Shown in pieces: positions 24,807 to 34,246 of a stretch of 64,000 bases of DNA. The translations under genes and the position numbers were made by a program. How positions within the stretch are numbered: the stretch's first letter is position 1; each line of letters begins with the position of its first letter. Source of the DNA: JACMLD01 sp047602295 (GTDB lineage: Bacteria; Bacteroidota; Bacteroidia; Chitinophagales; Chitinophagaceae); assembly GCA_047602295.1 (NCBI GenBank), contig JASGHP010000001.1, forward strand, positions 4,650,001 through 4,714,000, in the 5' to 3' direction. The notes under the pieces were generated by a model. It saw nothing but the letters and a program-made list of their open reading frames with translations. It had not been told where the DNA came from and searched no databases.

Positions 24807-27800
24807 CTAATACAAAAGCTTCACCGTTCCTACAATACCGGCCTTCAACAGCGGTTTATCTTTTAAACGGAACGGGGCGGTTGTCCAGGTAATACGCTCT
24901 TTTTCGGGCAATAACTGATCACCGATTAAGCGATTGGCCCAGGTATTGGAAACCGTAATGCTGATCTTGTTTTCTCCTTTTTTAAGCGCTTTGGCAATAT
25001 TTACTTGCAGTGGTGCTGTCCAAATAGTGCCGCAATCAATACCATTAATTGTAACCGTTGCAATATCGTACAGTTCATCCAATGCCAGCATACATTGAGC
25101 TGGCAAAACATTATTCCAGGTAAATGTGCTGTTATAACCTACACTGCCGCTATAATATTTTATGTGTGCATCAGCAGCTTCTGTCCAACTGGTTAAGCTG
25201 GTTAGTGTAATTGCATTGGCAGGACCGCCATAGTTTTTATCAAACTGCAATTGCCAGGGATTATTCAATTCAATTTTATTATTAAAGACGAAAGCATCAC
25301 GCCGTTTTACGTTTTCTTTTACAGCCGTTTTAAAAACAACAAACAGCGAACCATTAGCCGGCAATGAAAGCTTAATGAAAGTGCGGCCATCTTTTACAGA
25401 CCAGTTGCCCGCATTGGTTATTTCGCTGGTTACTGCATTCCATAGCTCTGGTATCTTGCCAGACTGCCTGAAAGAAATTTCTATTTGCTGAAGACTATCA
25501 CGCTGGTTAGAAAGAAAATAAATATCGCCCTCGCTGCTTTGTCTGTGCGCCCATGCAATACTGTGGTGGTTATTGATAATGTCAACGTCTTTCAACAATC
25601 CGATGTTTTCAAAACTGCTGGCTGTATAGGGCAGCGGCAGCAATTTTCCTTTTACCAGTTTACTCTCTTGTTTCAATTGCTGCATAATGCCAGCTAAAGT
25701 TTTATCATCCTGCTTTAAGCCTGTACTGTGTTGCAATGTATTGTTCATTAAAACCATTGCACCATCTTTAATCAACTGCTGTATTTTTTGTGCTACGGCA
25801 ACAGACATAAAACCGCTATCCGGCATCAATGCATGGTGAGAAGGGATGACCAACAATGCATAAGCGCTGCCACCCTGCATTATCACCTTGCCATTTTTTA
25901 CAGAAGCACTCAACAATGCATCCGGGTTAAAAGAATCATAGGCATAACCGTTCAATGCATCGGCCCAATCTGTTGGCTCAGTCATATTGGCCGAATGCGT
26001 TACGCCGTCTGGCTTTTGCATTAAAGGGTTTCCTTTGTTGACAAGTCGCCGCTTTTCCTGCGCTACTTTTTCTTCACCAAAAATGCCGGGCAGTATATTT
26101 ACAAGCCTGTCTGGCAATAAAGATCTTCGGGGGATTTCTTCTCCGCTAAAAACTGCTATATCTGCAACCGGTTTGCCGGCCTGCAACATTGCCTGGCAGC
26201 GCTGCAGGTAGGTTATCCATGCCTTGCCCTGTTTCCACCAGGTTTGGTCTCTTTGAAAATAAACTCCTACTCCATCTAAAGTCATTCCAGGCTTTCTATC
26301 CATCCACGGATTATGCGCAAATACGTGGAGCACCATTTTATTGGCACCAAGAGAAAAATTATAATCGCCCAGTGCTTTTATATTTCCCGGATGCTCGCCC
26401 CAGTTCATTCTTACAGAGGTAAATGCCTCGGCCTGTACAATTGGTTTGCCGTAAATATGTGCACCGCTAATGGCATCCAGCATATCATTGGGTTTATCAT
26501 GCGTGGGACTATTCAGCCAAAACTCTCCCATAGGTATATCCGCCGTTTTGTAATGCAGCATGCCATCACTTACCATAGTAGGCGCTACAGACTCTGCAGA
26601 AAAACGACAACCTTTTTCATGCGCCAGTTTGCTGAGCGTAACATAAAATACATCGCTTATTAATTCGGCAATAGTCTGCCGTACATCATGCAGAAACTGC
26701 TCGCTTGCAATAGCACTCTCTACAGGTACGCCCGCCATAGCAGGCAGATAAGGCAACAAATCGTATCCACGCCGTTTTTGAAATTCGTTGCGGAAAGTTT
26801 CACTCCAGTTCTGGCTGCCGCACTCCCAGCTATCCACATGAAATATTTTCAGCACCTGCTTTGCCAGTCCTGCATCTGTGTTTTCAAATGCTTTTGCAAA
26901 CCAGTTATCAAATTGCAGTTTAATGGCGGCAGCATCAAACTTATCACACTCCAATCCTTTTGCAGCGCCACCGGTAGCATTGGTATGCCCGGTAGATGTA
27001 TGACCCATACGCAATACAATCCAGTTTCCGGCAGGCAAGTTGTACTGCAGGTTGCCACTGCTATCCATGCTTGCAGTAAGGTTTAGTATTTTATTAAGCG
27101 GCACGGCATCTTTATCAGTCACCTGCTGCGCTGTAGTATGGTTAGCAACACGCCATACACTTCCATTTTTACTTTCGTATTCATTTATAACCGGTTCATC
27201 ACTTAAATAAATGCCGTTCAGTTTTAGAGAAGGTTTCCATTTGGCTGCATCCAAATCTTCTGCACCAGGTTCACTGTCTTCTTTATTGTATACAAAACGA
27301 AACACCCTTGCAGTTGTAGCGGGAATGGCATGCGTATAATCTTCATCCGTATCCTGCCAGCCATGCCGTGGTGCATCAAGGCGGCATACCGTTTTAAAAT
27401 TAAAGCCATCATCACTCACCTGCAGCAGTAAACGCTGCGCCTGGTAATTATTGCTACCTGTATGAATTCGAATGGAGCGACAAGTAAACATATCAGGGTA
27501 CTGGTATTGAACCCAGCAATCATTGTCGCTTTTGAAACTTTCTTTATCATCGCCCGGGTAACAAAGAAAATTGGCCCTTGCACCGGTGCTTGTTTTTACA
27601 ATAGGCACTTGCACTGTATCGCTGAATGCCTGCGCAGTATTGGCGGGATAGGCAAATACGGCAATGTCTTTATAATAATCTTCTTTAAATTCCGGCTTAT
27701 CAAGCGCTATCGCTTTTTTATTATTGCCTGCAACGTAGTTTTTAGTCCATACCAGTTTTTGCATGGATTGTGCAGGCTTTATCCAGGGGCCGCCCGCCAG

Positions 27801-28178
27801 TGCAAAACCATCGCTAACGTGCATGGCTAACTGCAAATTAAGCCGCTTTGCTTCCTGCATGGCAAAGTTTACCATCTGCCACCACTCAGGTGTTGCCTGT
27901 CTTACTATAGGTTGAAAAGGAATTGATGAAGAAGAATCTTTTATTGGCATCAGGTAAGCACCACCAATGCCCGCTTGCTGCATGGCTTCCAAATCTGCGG
28001 TAATACCTTCTTTAGATACAGCAGCCTGCATCCAGTACCAGAACACCCAGGGCTTAGCAGAAACAGGAGGATGAAGAAAATTTTTCTCAAGAGATGACAA
28101 AGCCTGCGCATTTGAAAACAAAACATTGCACAGGCACAGCACTACAAATCCATATGGTACCAACCGTCTTTTCATCAT
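24807..28178 (-). CDS. GH106-like alpha-L-rhamnosidase
   Basis: From the ATG at 28178 the product is about 1123 residues. The frame extends 25 codons further upstream, but those codons overlap the preceding gene and are cysteine-rich nonsense. After a signal peptide (VLFSNAQA) the start is typical of GH106: PPVSAKPWVFWYWMQAAVS, GIGGAYLMPI, MAMQEAKRLNLQLAMH-like text, NFSLGANKMVLHVFAHNPW. C-terminal beta-sandwich domains (SVTVSNTWANRLIGD) follow. GH106 enzymes remove L-rhamnose from rhamnogalacturonan I and II side chains. It starts 13 bases after the beta-propeller gene, so the two are co-transcribed. Confidence 0.88.
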   Translation of the reverse strand: MMKRRLVPYGFVVLCLCNVLFSNAQALSSLEKNFLHPPVSAKPWVFWYWMQAAVSKEGITADLEAMQQAGIGGAYLMPIKDSSSSIPFQPIVRQATPEWWQMVNFAMQEAKRLNLQLAMHVSDGFALAGGPWIKPAQSMQKLVWTKNYVAGNNKKAIALDKPEFKEDYYKDIAVFAYPANTAQAFSDTVQVPIVKTSTGARANFLCYPGDDKESFKSDNDCWVQYQYPDMFTCRSIRIHTGSNNYQAQRLLLQVSDDGFNFKTVCRLDAPRHGWQDTDEDYTHAIPATTARVFRFVYNKEDSEPGAEDLDAAKWKPSLKLNGIYLSDEPVINEYESKNGSVWRVANHTTAQQVTDKDAVPLNKILNLTASMDSSGNLQYNLPAGNWIVLRMGHTSTGHTNATGGAAKGLECDKFDAAAIKLQFDNWFAKAFENTDAGLAKQVLKIFHVDSWECGSQNWSETFRNEFQKRRGYDLLPYLPAMAGVPVESAIASEQFLHDVRQTIAELISDVFYVTLSKLAHEKGCRFSAESVAPTMVSDGMLHYKTADIPMGEFWLNSPTHDKPNDMLDAISGAHIYGKPIVQAEAFTSVRMNWGEHPGNIKALGDYNFSLGANKMVLHVFAHNPWMDRKPGMTLDGVGVYFQRDQTWWKQGKAWITYLQRCQAMLQAGKPVADIAVFSGEEIPRRSLLPDRLVNILPGIFGEEKVAQEKRRLVNKGNPLMQKPDGVTHSANMTEPTDWADALNGYAYDSFNPDALLSASVKNGKVIMQGGSAYALLVIPSHHALMPDSGFMSVAVAQKIQQLIKDGAMVLMNNTLQHSTGLKQDDKTLAGIMQQLKQESKLVKGKLLPLPYTASSFENIGLLKDVDIINNHHSIAWAHRQSSEGDIYFLSNQRDSLQQIEISFRQSGKIPELWNAVTSEITNAGNWSVKDGRTFIKLSLPANGSLFVVFKTAVKENVKRRDAFVFNNKIELNNPWQLQFDKNYGGPANAITLTSLTSWTEAADAHIKYYSGSVGYNSTFTWNNVLPAQCMLALDELYDIATVTINGIDCGTIWTAPLQVNIAKALKKGENKISITVSNTWANRLIGDQLLPEKERITWTTAPFRLKDKPLLKAGIVGTVKLLY

Positions 28179-28191
28179 ACAGCAACAACAC

Positions 28192-29289
28192 TTATTTTGT
28201 TGCGGCAAACTGCAGCTTGCTCTTTCCTTTATCCACTGAAGTAGCCACTGCAATGCCGCGATTGTCTTTATTATCTACGGCGCAATAAAAATGATACACT
28301 ATGCCTTTGTATTTTACCACAAAACTTTTGTGCGCATATTTTGCATCGTAGTCTTCAGAAGAATGGATAAGATCATCGCCGTTCCAATCTGTCCAGTTAA
28401 CCAGATCATAACTGCAGGCAAAACGGTTAAATGCATCCTTCCTCCCTTCCCAGAAAGCCCCAAAATAAAACATTACCCACACATTTTTTATTTTTTGTAT
28501 CACTGCATCGCCGGTAATACCAATTTTATGATGCATTACCGGTTCTTCGCCCAATCTCTTCCAATGCTCCATATCATTTGATACCGCCATTCCAATACGT
28601 TCAAACCAACGCCACTTGGGTGTATTATGACTGCTGTCACCGTTTGCATTGTAATACATCACAAAAGGATAGCCGGTTGTTTTTTGTTTGTCCCATATTA
28701 CTGTGCTCTTGTACAGTTTCTTATTTTCCCACCAACGCGTATCTGTATCCACCGCTGTTAGTACAGGTTTATCCCTTCTATCCCATTCGTGTGCAACCGA
28801 AGGATCTGTTTTAGTGCTTGCAATGCCAATAGAAAGCCTACCAGCTTCGTAACCTTTCTCATTGCCACCAATATAACTCATCCAGTACTTGTTATTGTAC
28901 GATTGCCATTGATATCCGCCACCCCATTCATAATCTCCCAAAGCTATATAGCCTGCTTTCTGTTGTCCATCCCACTGTGTACTGTCAGAAAAAGACATCA
29001 GTTTGCCCACTGTATTCCAATGCAACAAATCATTACTCTTTGCCAGCCAGGTTTCATAACCACGCCCATCAAACTGGATATAGGTCATAAACCAATCATT
29101 ACCTTTTCTGAATACAGAAGGACAATCAATTTTCTTTGACGCATCTGCCGGCACTACCACCAATCCGTATTTGTAGGGTGTTTTAATTTCATTGTAGGTT
29201 TGTTGCATTACCTGTTGCGATACTTCTTTTTGCGCAAAAGCAACCAGCAAACAACAATTGAAAACAACAATCAATAAAAATTTTTTCAT
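28192..29289 (-). CDS. Secreted five-bladed beta-propeller glycosidase (GH43/GH117-like)
   Basis: The 365-residue product has a signal peptide (about 1-20, VAFAQ). Blade-like repeats follow: DCPSVFRKGNDWFMTYIQFD with Asp55 near the start, TWLAKSNDLLHWN, MSYIGGNEKGYEAGRL, IGMAVSNDMEHWKRL and GDAVIQKIKNVWVMFYFGAF. The alternation of acid residues with W-x-M-x-Y strands is that of the GH43/GH32/GH117/GH130 propeller clans, but I cannot fix the family. A role in arabinan or a side chain of pectin is inferred from the neighbours. It lies between the transporter gene and GH106. Confidence 0.6.
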   Translation of the reverse strand: MKKFLLIVVFNCCLLVAFAQKEVSQQVMQQTYNEIKTPYKYGLVVVPADASKKIDCPSVFRKGNDWFMTYIQFDGRGYETWLAKSNDLLHWNTVGKLMSFSDSTQWDGQQKAGYIALGDYEWGGGYQWQSYNNKYWMSYIGGNEKGYEAGRLSIGIASTKTDPSVAHEWDRRDKPVLTAVDTDTRWWENKKLYKSTVIWDKQKTTGYPFVMYYNANGDSSHNTPKWRWFERIGMAVSNDMEHWKRLGEEPVMHHKIGITGDAVIQKIKNVWVMFYFGAFWEGRKDAFNRFACSYDLVNWTDWNGDDLIHSSEDYDAKYAHKSFVVKYKGIVYHFYCAVDNKDNRGIAVATSVDKGKSKLQFAATK

Positions 29290-29327
29290 TATAAGAATAG
29301 CTTTGTTTAGAAAATACTGTATGAACT

Positions 29328-29344
29328 CCCGACGCGACGTCGGG
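29328..29344. repeat. Short perfect hairpin CCCGACG-CGA-CGTCGGG
   Basis: A 7-bp perfect stem with a CGA loop, between the BASS transporter and the beta-propeller gene. It is GC-rich in an AT-rich gap. A similar CCCG...TCGGG hairpin lies within the composite repeat at 16310-16330. It may be a repeat unit or an attenuator; no T-run follows. Confidence 0.45.
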
Positions 29345-29465
29345 ACAGGTAAGGATTTATAGAATTAACAAATTTTAATGAACTGCACTACGAAGTCTTT
29401 GACTTGGCAGTTTTATGCACTAAATCTCCGACTCTGTTTTATACAGCGAAAACTCATTTTATTGT

Positions 29466-30773
29466 CTATGCAACAACTTGTTCCTCTTCAATTCCGTCAG
29501 CCACAACCCTATCTTCATTTATAGGCCGTTTTCTCCAGTAGTTGGCTAATATACTTCCACTGATATTCATCCACGGACTAAACACCGCGGCAGCTAAACC
29601 TACTGTGCCCAACTTGCCCATGCTACCTGCTATTCCCGATGCCATGCCCCCATTTTGCAAACCTACTTCAAATGCTATCGTGCGGCTCGAATTTTTATCC
29701 ATGCCAAACAAACGACTGAACCAATAGCCAAAAAAGTATCCGGCAGCGTTATGTATAACAGATGCAATAAACAACAGTAATCCTACTTTCAATAAATTAT
29801 CCCGCCCTGCTGCAGTTGTTACCGTGGTAAAATAAATAATGCCAATCATGGAAATCAACGGCATTATTTTATCTAACCCTGGAAAGCGGGCATGCAAATA
29901 ATTATAAACAATGCCGGCAATTACTGCTGCTGAAAAAAATGCAGAAAGGTTCAGGCTTTGAAGTAATGGTTTATTGGTTGTTTCATTTTGTAAGAAGAAA
30001 ACAGCAATCAATATCCAGGCAAGGCAAATTACACCCACTGCGTACCATCTTTTTTTCTGTTGAGCATTTGCATCTTTCAAATAATCATGCAACAAAGCTG
30101 CGCCAATAGGTACAAGTACAATTTTTATAATCTCCGCCATCATATCAAAAAAGTGAATCTCAATTAATGTGCCTGCCAGCAGCTTCATCAACAGCGGTGT
30201 ACAAAAAGGTGCTGCTAGTGTAGCCATAGCCGTTATAATAACAGATAAAACAAGATTAGCCCGGGCCAGGTAAACCATTACATTAGAGGCCAGGCCGCTG
30301 CTGCAACTTCCAATTAAAATAATACCTGCGGCTATCTCTGCTTCAAAATGAAAAATCTTTGTTAGCAATAAACCCATCAATGGCATAATTGTAAAATGAC
30401 AAAGCAATCCCGCCAATACACCTTTTCCTGTTGTAGCCAGTCCATTGAAATCTTTTAACTGCATGTGCGTGCCCATGCCAAACATTACCAGTTGAATGAT
30501 GATAAGAATAAGTGTTTTATCCCGCAGGTTAATATTTCCCCAATGTGTAAATGCAGATGGATATAACATTCCGGCAGCAACAGCGCAAATAATCCAGGCT
30601 GTATACTGATAGCCTTGAAGTTTTGGAATTCCGCGCAAAGCCAGTGCCAATGCCAAAAAAGCCAGCATTAAAGAAGACTTGAATAAAGCTGTTTGTGCAA
30701 AGCACACTCCAGCCAATGATGCAAGTGTTGCTACCAAACTAACAATTAGCAATATGCGGGCACTGCTTTTCAC
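29466..30773 (-). CDS. BASS-family (bile acid:sodium symporter-like) transporter
   Basis: The 435-residue product is an integral inner-membrane protein with about ten hydrophobic segments. Family marks are MFGMGTHMQLKDF, the GSCSSGLASNVMVYLARANLVLSV crossing-helix region and EVGLQNGGMASGIA. BASS proteins import organic anions with sodium. The first ~45 residues form an extra hydrophobic pair before the usual core. Its place 10 bases from the racemase-fold gene and after the kinase and RuBisCO-like genes indicates import of an acid sugar for that cassette. The substrate is inference. Confidence 0.88.
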   Translation of the reverse strand: MKSSARILLIVSLVATLASLAGVCFAQTALFKSSLMLAFLALALALRGIPKLQGYQYTAWIICAVAAGMLYPSAFTHWGNINLRDKTLILIIIQLVMFGMGTHMQLKDFNGLATTGKGVLAGLLCHFTIMPLMGLLLTKIFHFEAEIAAGIILIGSCSSGLASNVMVYLARANLVLSVIITAMATLAAPFCTPLLMKLLAGTLIEIHFFDMMAEIIKIVLVPIGAALLHDYLKDANAQQKKRWYAVGVICLAWILIAVFFLQNETTNKPLLQSLNLSAFFSAAVIAGIVYNYLHARFPGLDKIMPLISMIGIIYFTTVTTAAGRDNLLKVGLLLFIASVIHNAAGYFFGYWFSRLFGMDKNSSRTIAFEVGLQNGGMASGIAGSMGKLGTVGLAAAVFSPWMNISGSILANYWRKRPINEDRVVADGIEEEQVVA

Positions 30774-30783
30774 TGTTCATTAT

Positions 30784-31443
30784 TTATATCAATGTGGCAA
30801 GGTGTTGAATAGCTATTTCCGGGCTTGCCAGTATGGGCACTTTTCTTTCTGCTTCTGATAAAGTGCTTACCACCCGGGCCATTGATGCCTGCGCCAATAC
30901 AATTACATCTGTTTTAGTAACCAATTCTTTTAAAGCAGTTGCCACTTTTGCATCGTGTGTAGCAGCATCGCCACTCATTAAAGCATCAAATGCACCTTCA
31001 CATAAAACAGGGAATAATTCAATTTCTTTATTAGCAACAGCAGCTCTTCGTTTTACCAAATCAGTAGTAGGTTCAAGCGTGGTTGAAAGTGTAGCTACCA
31101 CACCTATGCGCTTGCCGGTTTGTACTGCTTTATCAGCCATGGGTTGATCAACACGCAACACAGGCACTGTAGTCAATCCCGCTGCTGTTTCCACTGCCGG
31201 GCCAATGGATGAACAGGTATATAAAATAAAATCTGCACCAGCATCCTGCGCAGAATCTGCATAGTTTACAACTCTTCTTGCTGTGGCAGCAGTAAGTTCA
31301 CCACAGGCAATCGTGTTTTTTATAAGACTATCATCTACAATATTGAATGTTTTTACGTGCGGCAAATATTTACTGCACAGTTCTGCAAACACCGGCACCA
31401 GCGTAGCAGAAGTATGAATTAATCCCAATGTTTTTTGCGTCAT
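30784..31443 (-). CDS. Asp/Glu racemase-superfamily enzyme lacking the second catalytic Cys
   Basis: The 219-residue cytoplasmic protein has two pseudo-symmetric halves of the Asp/Glu/hydantoin racemase fold: GLIHTSATL at the start, LYTCSSIGPAVE with Cys77, IGVVATLSTTLEPT in the second half. Where racemases have a second catalytic Cys, this protein has VLAQAS (183-187), so one Cys is missing. It is therefore unlikely to be an ordinary two-base racemase; one-Cys members of this fold include decarboxylases and isomerases acting on small carboxylates. It sits between the DUF1537 kinase and the BASS transporter, so it may process the same acid-sugar intermediate. The reaction is unknown. Confidence 0.82.
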   Translation of the reverse strand: MTQKTLGLIHTSATLVPVFAELCSKYLPHVKTFNIVDDSLIKNTIACGELTAATARRVVNYADSAQDAGADFILYTCSSIGPAVETAAGLTTVPVLRVDQPMADKAVQTGKRIGVVATLSTTLEPTTDLVKRRAAVANKEIELFPVLCEGAFDALMSGDAATHDAKVATALKELVTKTDVIVLAQASMARVVSTLSEAERKVPILASPEIAIQHLATLI

Positions 31444-31513
31444 ATCTTTTAAGTTAAAAGTTCAAGATTTAAAGTTATTCGCCCTGTTAAATGACTATTT
31501 CGCAACTAGCACC

Positions 31514-32806
31514 TCACAGCTTTTCTCCTGCCATCAATACAAAATAATCTTCAGCACCAACCTGCCCTCCTTTAAAATTCACTTCCAATCCCTGTATTGC
31601 TTTATTTCTCGAATGGGCTTTGCACAAAGGCGCACCAGCTACCAACGGTGCAATCATTTCCACTGCATCAATACCCATAGCCCGTGCTGTATAACTGCTG
31701 GTATCACCTCCCGATACAACTATTCGTTTTATGCCTGTTTGCTCCGCTGCTAACTTGCTTATATATCCCAATACATTCCCAAGAATTTCAGAAGACAATA
31801 ATTGCGTTTGTACAGCACCGGTATGGACTATCACATGCTGCTTTTCCAGCAACAAAGAATTTACACGTGTACATATTACTTCTTGAATACTCTTTTTATC
31901 ATTTAGGATCGCTACATCTAAAACTACATCCACAAAACCATTTGCTTTAGCGTATGCTATTTGCGTTGCTGTTACAGGCGAACAACTGCCGGACACCACC
32001 AACAAAGGTTTAGCCACAGTGATAGCCGGCCAGTTTGCAACTGGTATCCATGTTTTATTATGATTCCAATAACTACCCAATGCCATTTCAACAGCTGATC
32101 CCCCAACAGAAAAAAGATTTCCCTTTTCAACCTGGCCATCCATCCATTCGCCAATTGCTGGCAACTCGCTTTCATCAGTAGTATCCAGCAACAATACCTG
32201 TTCGCTTTTATTATCCCGCCATTTGTTTATAGGCTGTTGCATCTCTACCATATCTATCAACCCAATTGTCTTATTTGTTTGCTTGCCTAAATGCAATCTC
32301 AAATCGCTTTCGTCAGCAGGTGTAACAGGATGTTTGCTCATGGACGGGTGCCTGTCAATTCTATATATTTTACCATTGCTACCGATACCCATGCGGGCAA
32401 ACAGGTTACCAAATACACAGTAACGACCCAAGGCCGGGTTGCCACCTATTACTGGTGCCATTGTTTGTTCAAATATCGTTGCGCCGCAATCAATCGCTTT
32501 GCCAATACTACCTACTGTTGGAGACGAATCATAAGTGGAGCAAACTTTGTAATGCACATGCCGGGCTCCATTTTCTTTTATCAGCGCAAATGCGGTTAGC
32601 AAAACCTCTTCCATTTCCGCTGGGTTCAATGCACGTGTTTTTCCTGCAATACCATAAGCATCCAGTTGCGGAAAAGATTTCAATTGCGCTGCTGTTGGCG
32701 GTTCAATAAACAAAACGGCTTTGGCACCGGCCCGGCACAGAAATTCCAGCGCATCTGTGCTGCCGGTAAAATCATCACCATAATATGCCAATAATATTTT
32801 GCTCAA
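31514..32806 (-). CDS. Four-carbon acid sugar kinase family protein (DUF1537)
   Basis: The 430-residue product has the two-domain layout of DUF1537 kinases. The N-terminal substrate domain begins with YYGDDFTGSTDAL (11-20); the C-terminal nucleotide domain carries VVSGGDTSSYTARAMGI and LVAGAPLC. Known members phosphorylate threonate, erythronate or 3-oxo-isoapionate. Placement directly after a RuBisCO-like gene favours a 3-oxo-isoapionate-kinase-like role, since in published D-apiose pathways that kinase works with a RuBisCO-like protein. The substrate is inferred, the kinase family is clear. Confidence 0.9.
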   Translation of the reverse strand: MSKILLAYYGDDFTGSTDALEFLCRAGAKAVLFIEPPTAAQLKSFPQLDAYGIAGKTRALNPAEMEEVLLTAFALIKENGARHVHYKVCSTYDSSPTVGSIGKAIDCGATIFEQTMAPVIGGNPALGRYCVFGNLFARMGIGSNGKIYRIDRHPSMSKHPVTPADESDLRLHLGKQTNKTIGLIDMVEMQQPINKWRDNKSEQVLLLDTTDESELPAIGEWMDGQVEKGNLFSVGGSAVEMALGSYWNHNKTWIPVANWPAITVAKPLLVVSGSCSPVTATQIAYAKANGFVDVVLDVAILNDKKSIQEVICTRVNSLLLEKQHVIVHTGAVQTQLLSSEILGNVLGYISKLAAEQTGIKRIVVSGGDTSSYTARAMGIDAVEMIAPLVAGAPLCKAHSRNKAIQGLEVNFKGGQVGAEDYFVLMAGEKL

Positions 32807-32847
32807 TTTTGTATCATCAATTTTTTATCAAACATTTCAATTATCTA

Positions 32848-34092
32848 TCAGCGTCCTCCAAACTTTTCTACCGATTTCGCAAATGCCGGATATTGTTTAG
32901 CGGCTTCTTCCAGGCTCAATCCATCCACCGCTGCCTGCCATGCCTGTTGCAACGCATTTACACCTGCGGCCGGCCCCAATGGATGTGCCATTATACCGCC
33001 ACCAGCCATGTATAACAGATCAACTGTTTTTGTTCTTCGCCAGGTTTCAAAAGCCTGTCCACCCCATTGACCAGAGGACACAACCGGCAAAATTGTTTTG
33101 TGATCATAGAACGGTTTCAAACAAGCGTCAATAGAAGCCACCACGCTATCATCACTTTCCCAGAATTTATTCTGAATGCCATTTACGTGCAATTGATCAA
33201 CGCCTGCTACACGCCATATTTTTTGATAAGCCCTGAAATCAATTCCCAGCAATGGATGACGCGTTAACATTCCCCAACCATTTCGATGTGCATGTATAGC
33301 TAATGCTCTTTGATCACAGATTTTTTTAACGCCAGCCAATCCCACACTATTAATACTTACCATAGCACAGGTGCCGCCGCTATTGATAATTTTTTCATAA
33401 CGCTGCATCATTTCATCAAGCTCTCCGCTGATATTAAATCCAAACATTACCTTCTTACCTGTTTTATCTGCATGTGCATTTATCACTTGCATAATTGCAT
33501 CCACCCGATCATTAAACAAAGAATTGGCTGAGGATGAAAGCAGCTCATCGTCTTTAATAAAATCAATTCCGGCTTCTGTTAATGTTCTCACCATGGTTGC
33601 CGTATCCGCTGGTGTTAACCCAATAGAAGGTTTTATAATGGTACCAATCAATGGGCGGTTATCCACCCCTGTTAGTTTTCGGCAACCTTCAATACCAAAA
33701 CCCGGGCCTTTAAAGTGTTCAGCATAAGAACCCGGCAAATCAATATCCATCAACTTAAGCCCGGTAAACTGTGTTATCTCGTACAGATTGCCTTGTAAGG
33801 TAGATATCATCACAGGCAGGTTATACCCAAAATTCTCAATGCTCCACGACACTTTTACTATTGCACGATGATAAAGCCCGTCTTTACTTGTAGCTCCCGG
33901 AATAGCTGGTTCTTTTACAGTTTCCAGCAAATCAATGCCCTCTACCCTTGCAGCAAAACGTTGTTTCAACTCTTCTGTTTCTCCCGGCACAGCAACAAAA
34001 GTTCCAGACGATTGCTCGCCTGCAAGTACCGCTGCCGCTTTTTCGGGAGCATAAGGGGTTTCAATAAAATATGTTGCTGTTATTCGTTCCAT
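32848..34092 (-). CDS. RuBisCO-like protein (form IV type)
   Basis: The 414-residue product aligns along the RuBisCO large-subunit fold. Lys154 in TIIKPSIGL equals the K175 position, but the next lysine (K177) is Ser156. FIKDDELL keeps the carbamylated Lys (Lys180) and both Mg ligands (Asp182, Glu183). HAHRN (267-271) and LHVNG (His302) match the His regions, while loop 6 reads SSGQWGGQ instead of the GKLEG of true RuBisCO. It is thus not a CO2-fixing enzyme. RuBisCO-like proteins act as decarboxylase or transcarboxylase/hydrolase on 3-oxo-isoapionate-4-phosphate in D-apiose catabolism; the downstream kinase fits that. First gene of the cassette. Confidence 0.92.
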   Translation of the reverse strand: MERITATYFIETPYAPEKAAAVLAGEQSSGTFVAVPGETEELKQRFAARVEGIDLLETVKEPAIPGATSKDGLYHRAIVKVSWSIENFGYNLPVMISTLQGNLYEITQFTGLKLMDIDLPGSYAEHFKGPGFGIEGCRKLTGVDNRPLIGTIIKPSIGLTPADTATMVRTLTEAGIDFIKDDELLSSSANSLFNDRVDAIMQVINAHADKTGKKVMFGFNISGELDEMMQRYEKIINSGGTCAMVSINSVGLAGVKKICDQRALAIHAHRNGWGMLTRHPLLGIDFRAYQKIWRVAGVDQLHVNGIQNKFWESDDSVVASIDACLKPFYDHKTILPVVSSGQWGGQAFETWRRTKTVDLLYMAGGGIMAHPLGPAAGVNALQQAWQAAVDGLSLEEAAKQYPAFAKSVEKFGGR

Positions 34093-34189
34093 GATTCTAT
34101 ATGACTGGTTTCTTCTATTTTATTTTTCATCTACTCAGAATTTATTCATCGTAACCAATCCCGGCTGTCGTTTCTCGCTTTTCTTTCAT

Positions 34190-34246
34190 CTTCGCAAACG
34201 CATTTCCACATTTATCACATTCCTCACATTTTCACATTGCTCTCTG
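34190..34246. repeat. AATGTG heptamer array after the GH127 stop
   Basis: TTCGCAAACGCATTTCCACA is followed by TTTATCACATTCCTCACATT and TTCACATTG. On the minus strand it reads AATGTGAAAATGTGAGGAATG, beginning 11 bases after the GH127 stop. It is related to 6605-6639, 41330-41362, 56055-56097 and 63900-63960. Confidence 0.7.

Noticed and set aside
32848..34092. True RuBisCO and a Calvin cycle
   Set aside because: Loop 6 and one active-site lysine differ, there is no small subunit or phosphoribulokinase, and the neighbours are sugar-acid genes.
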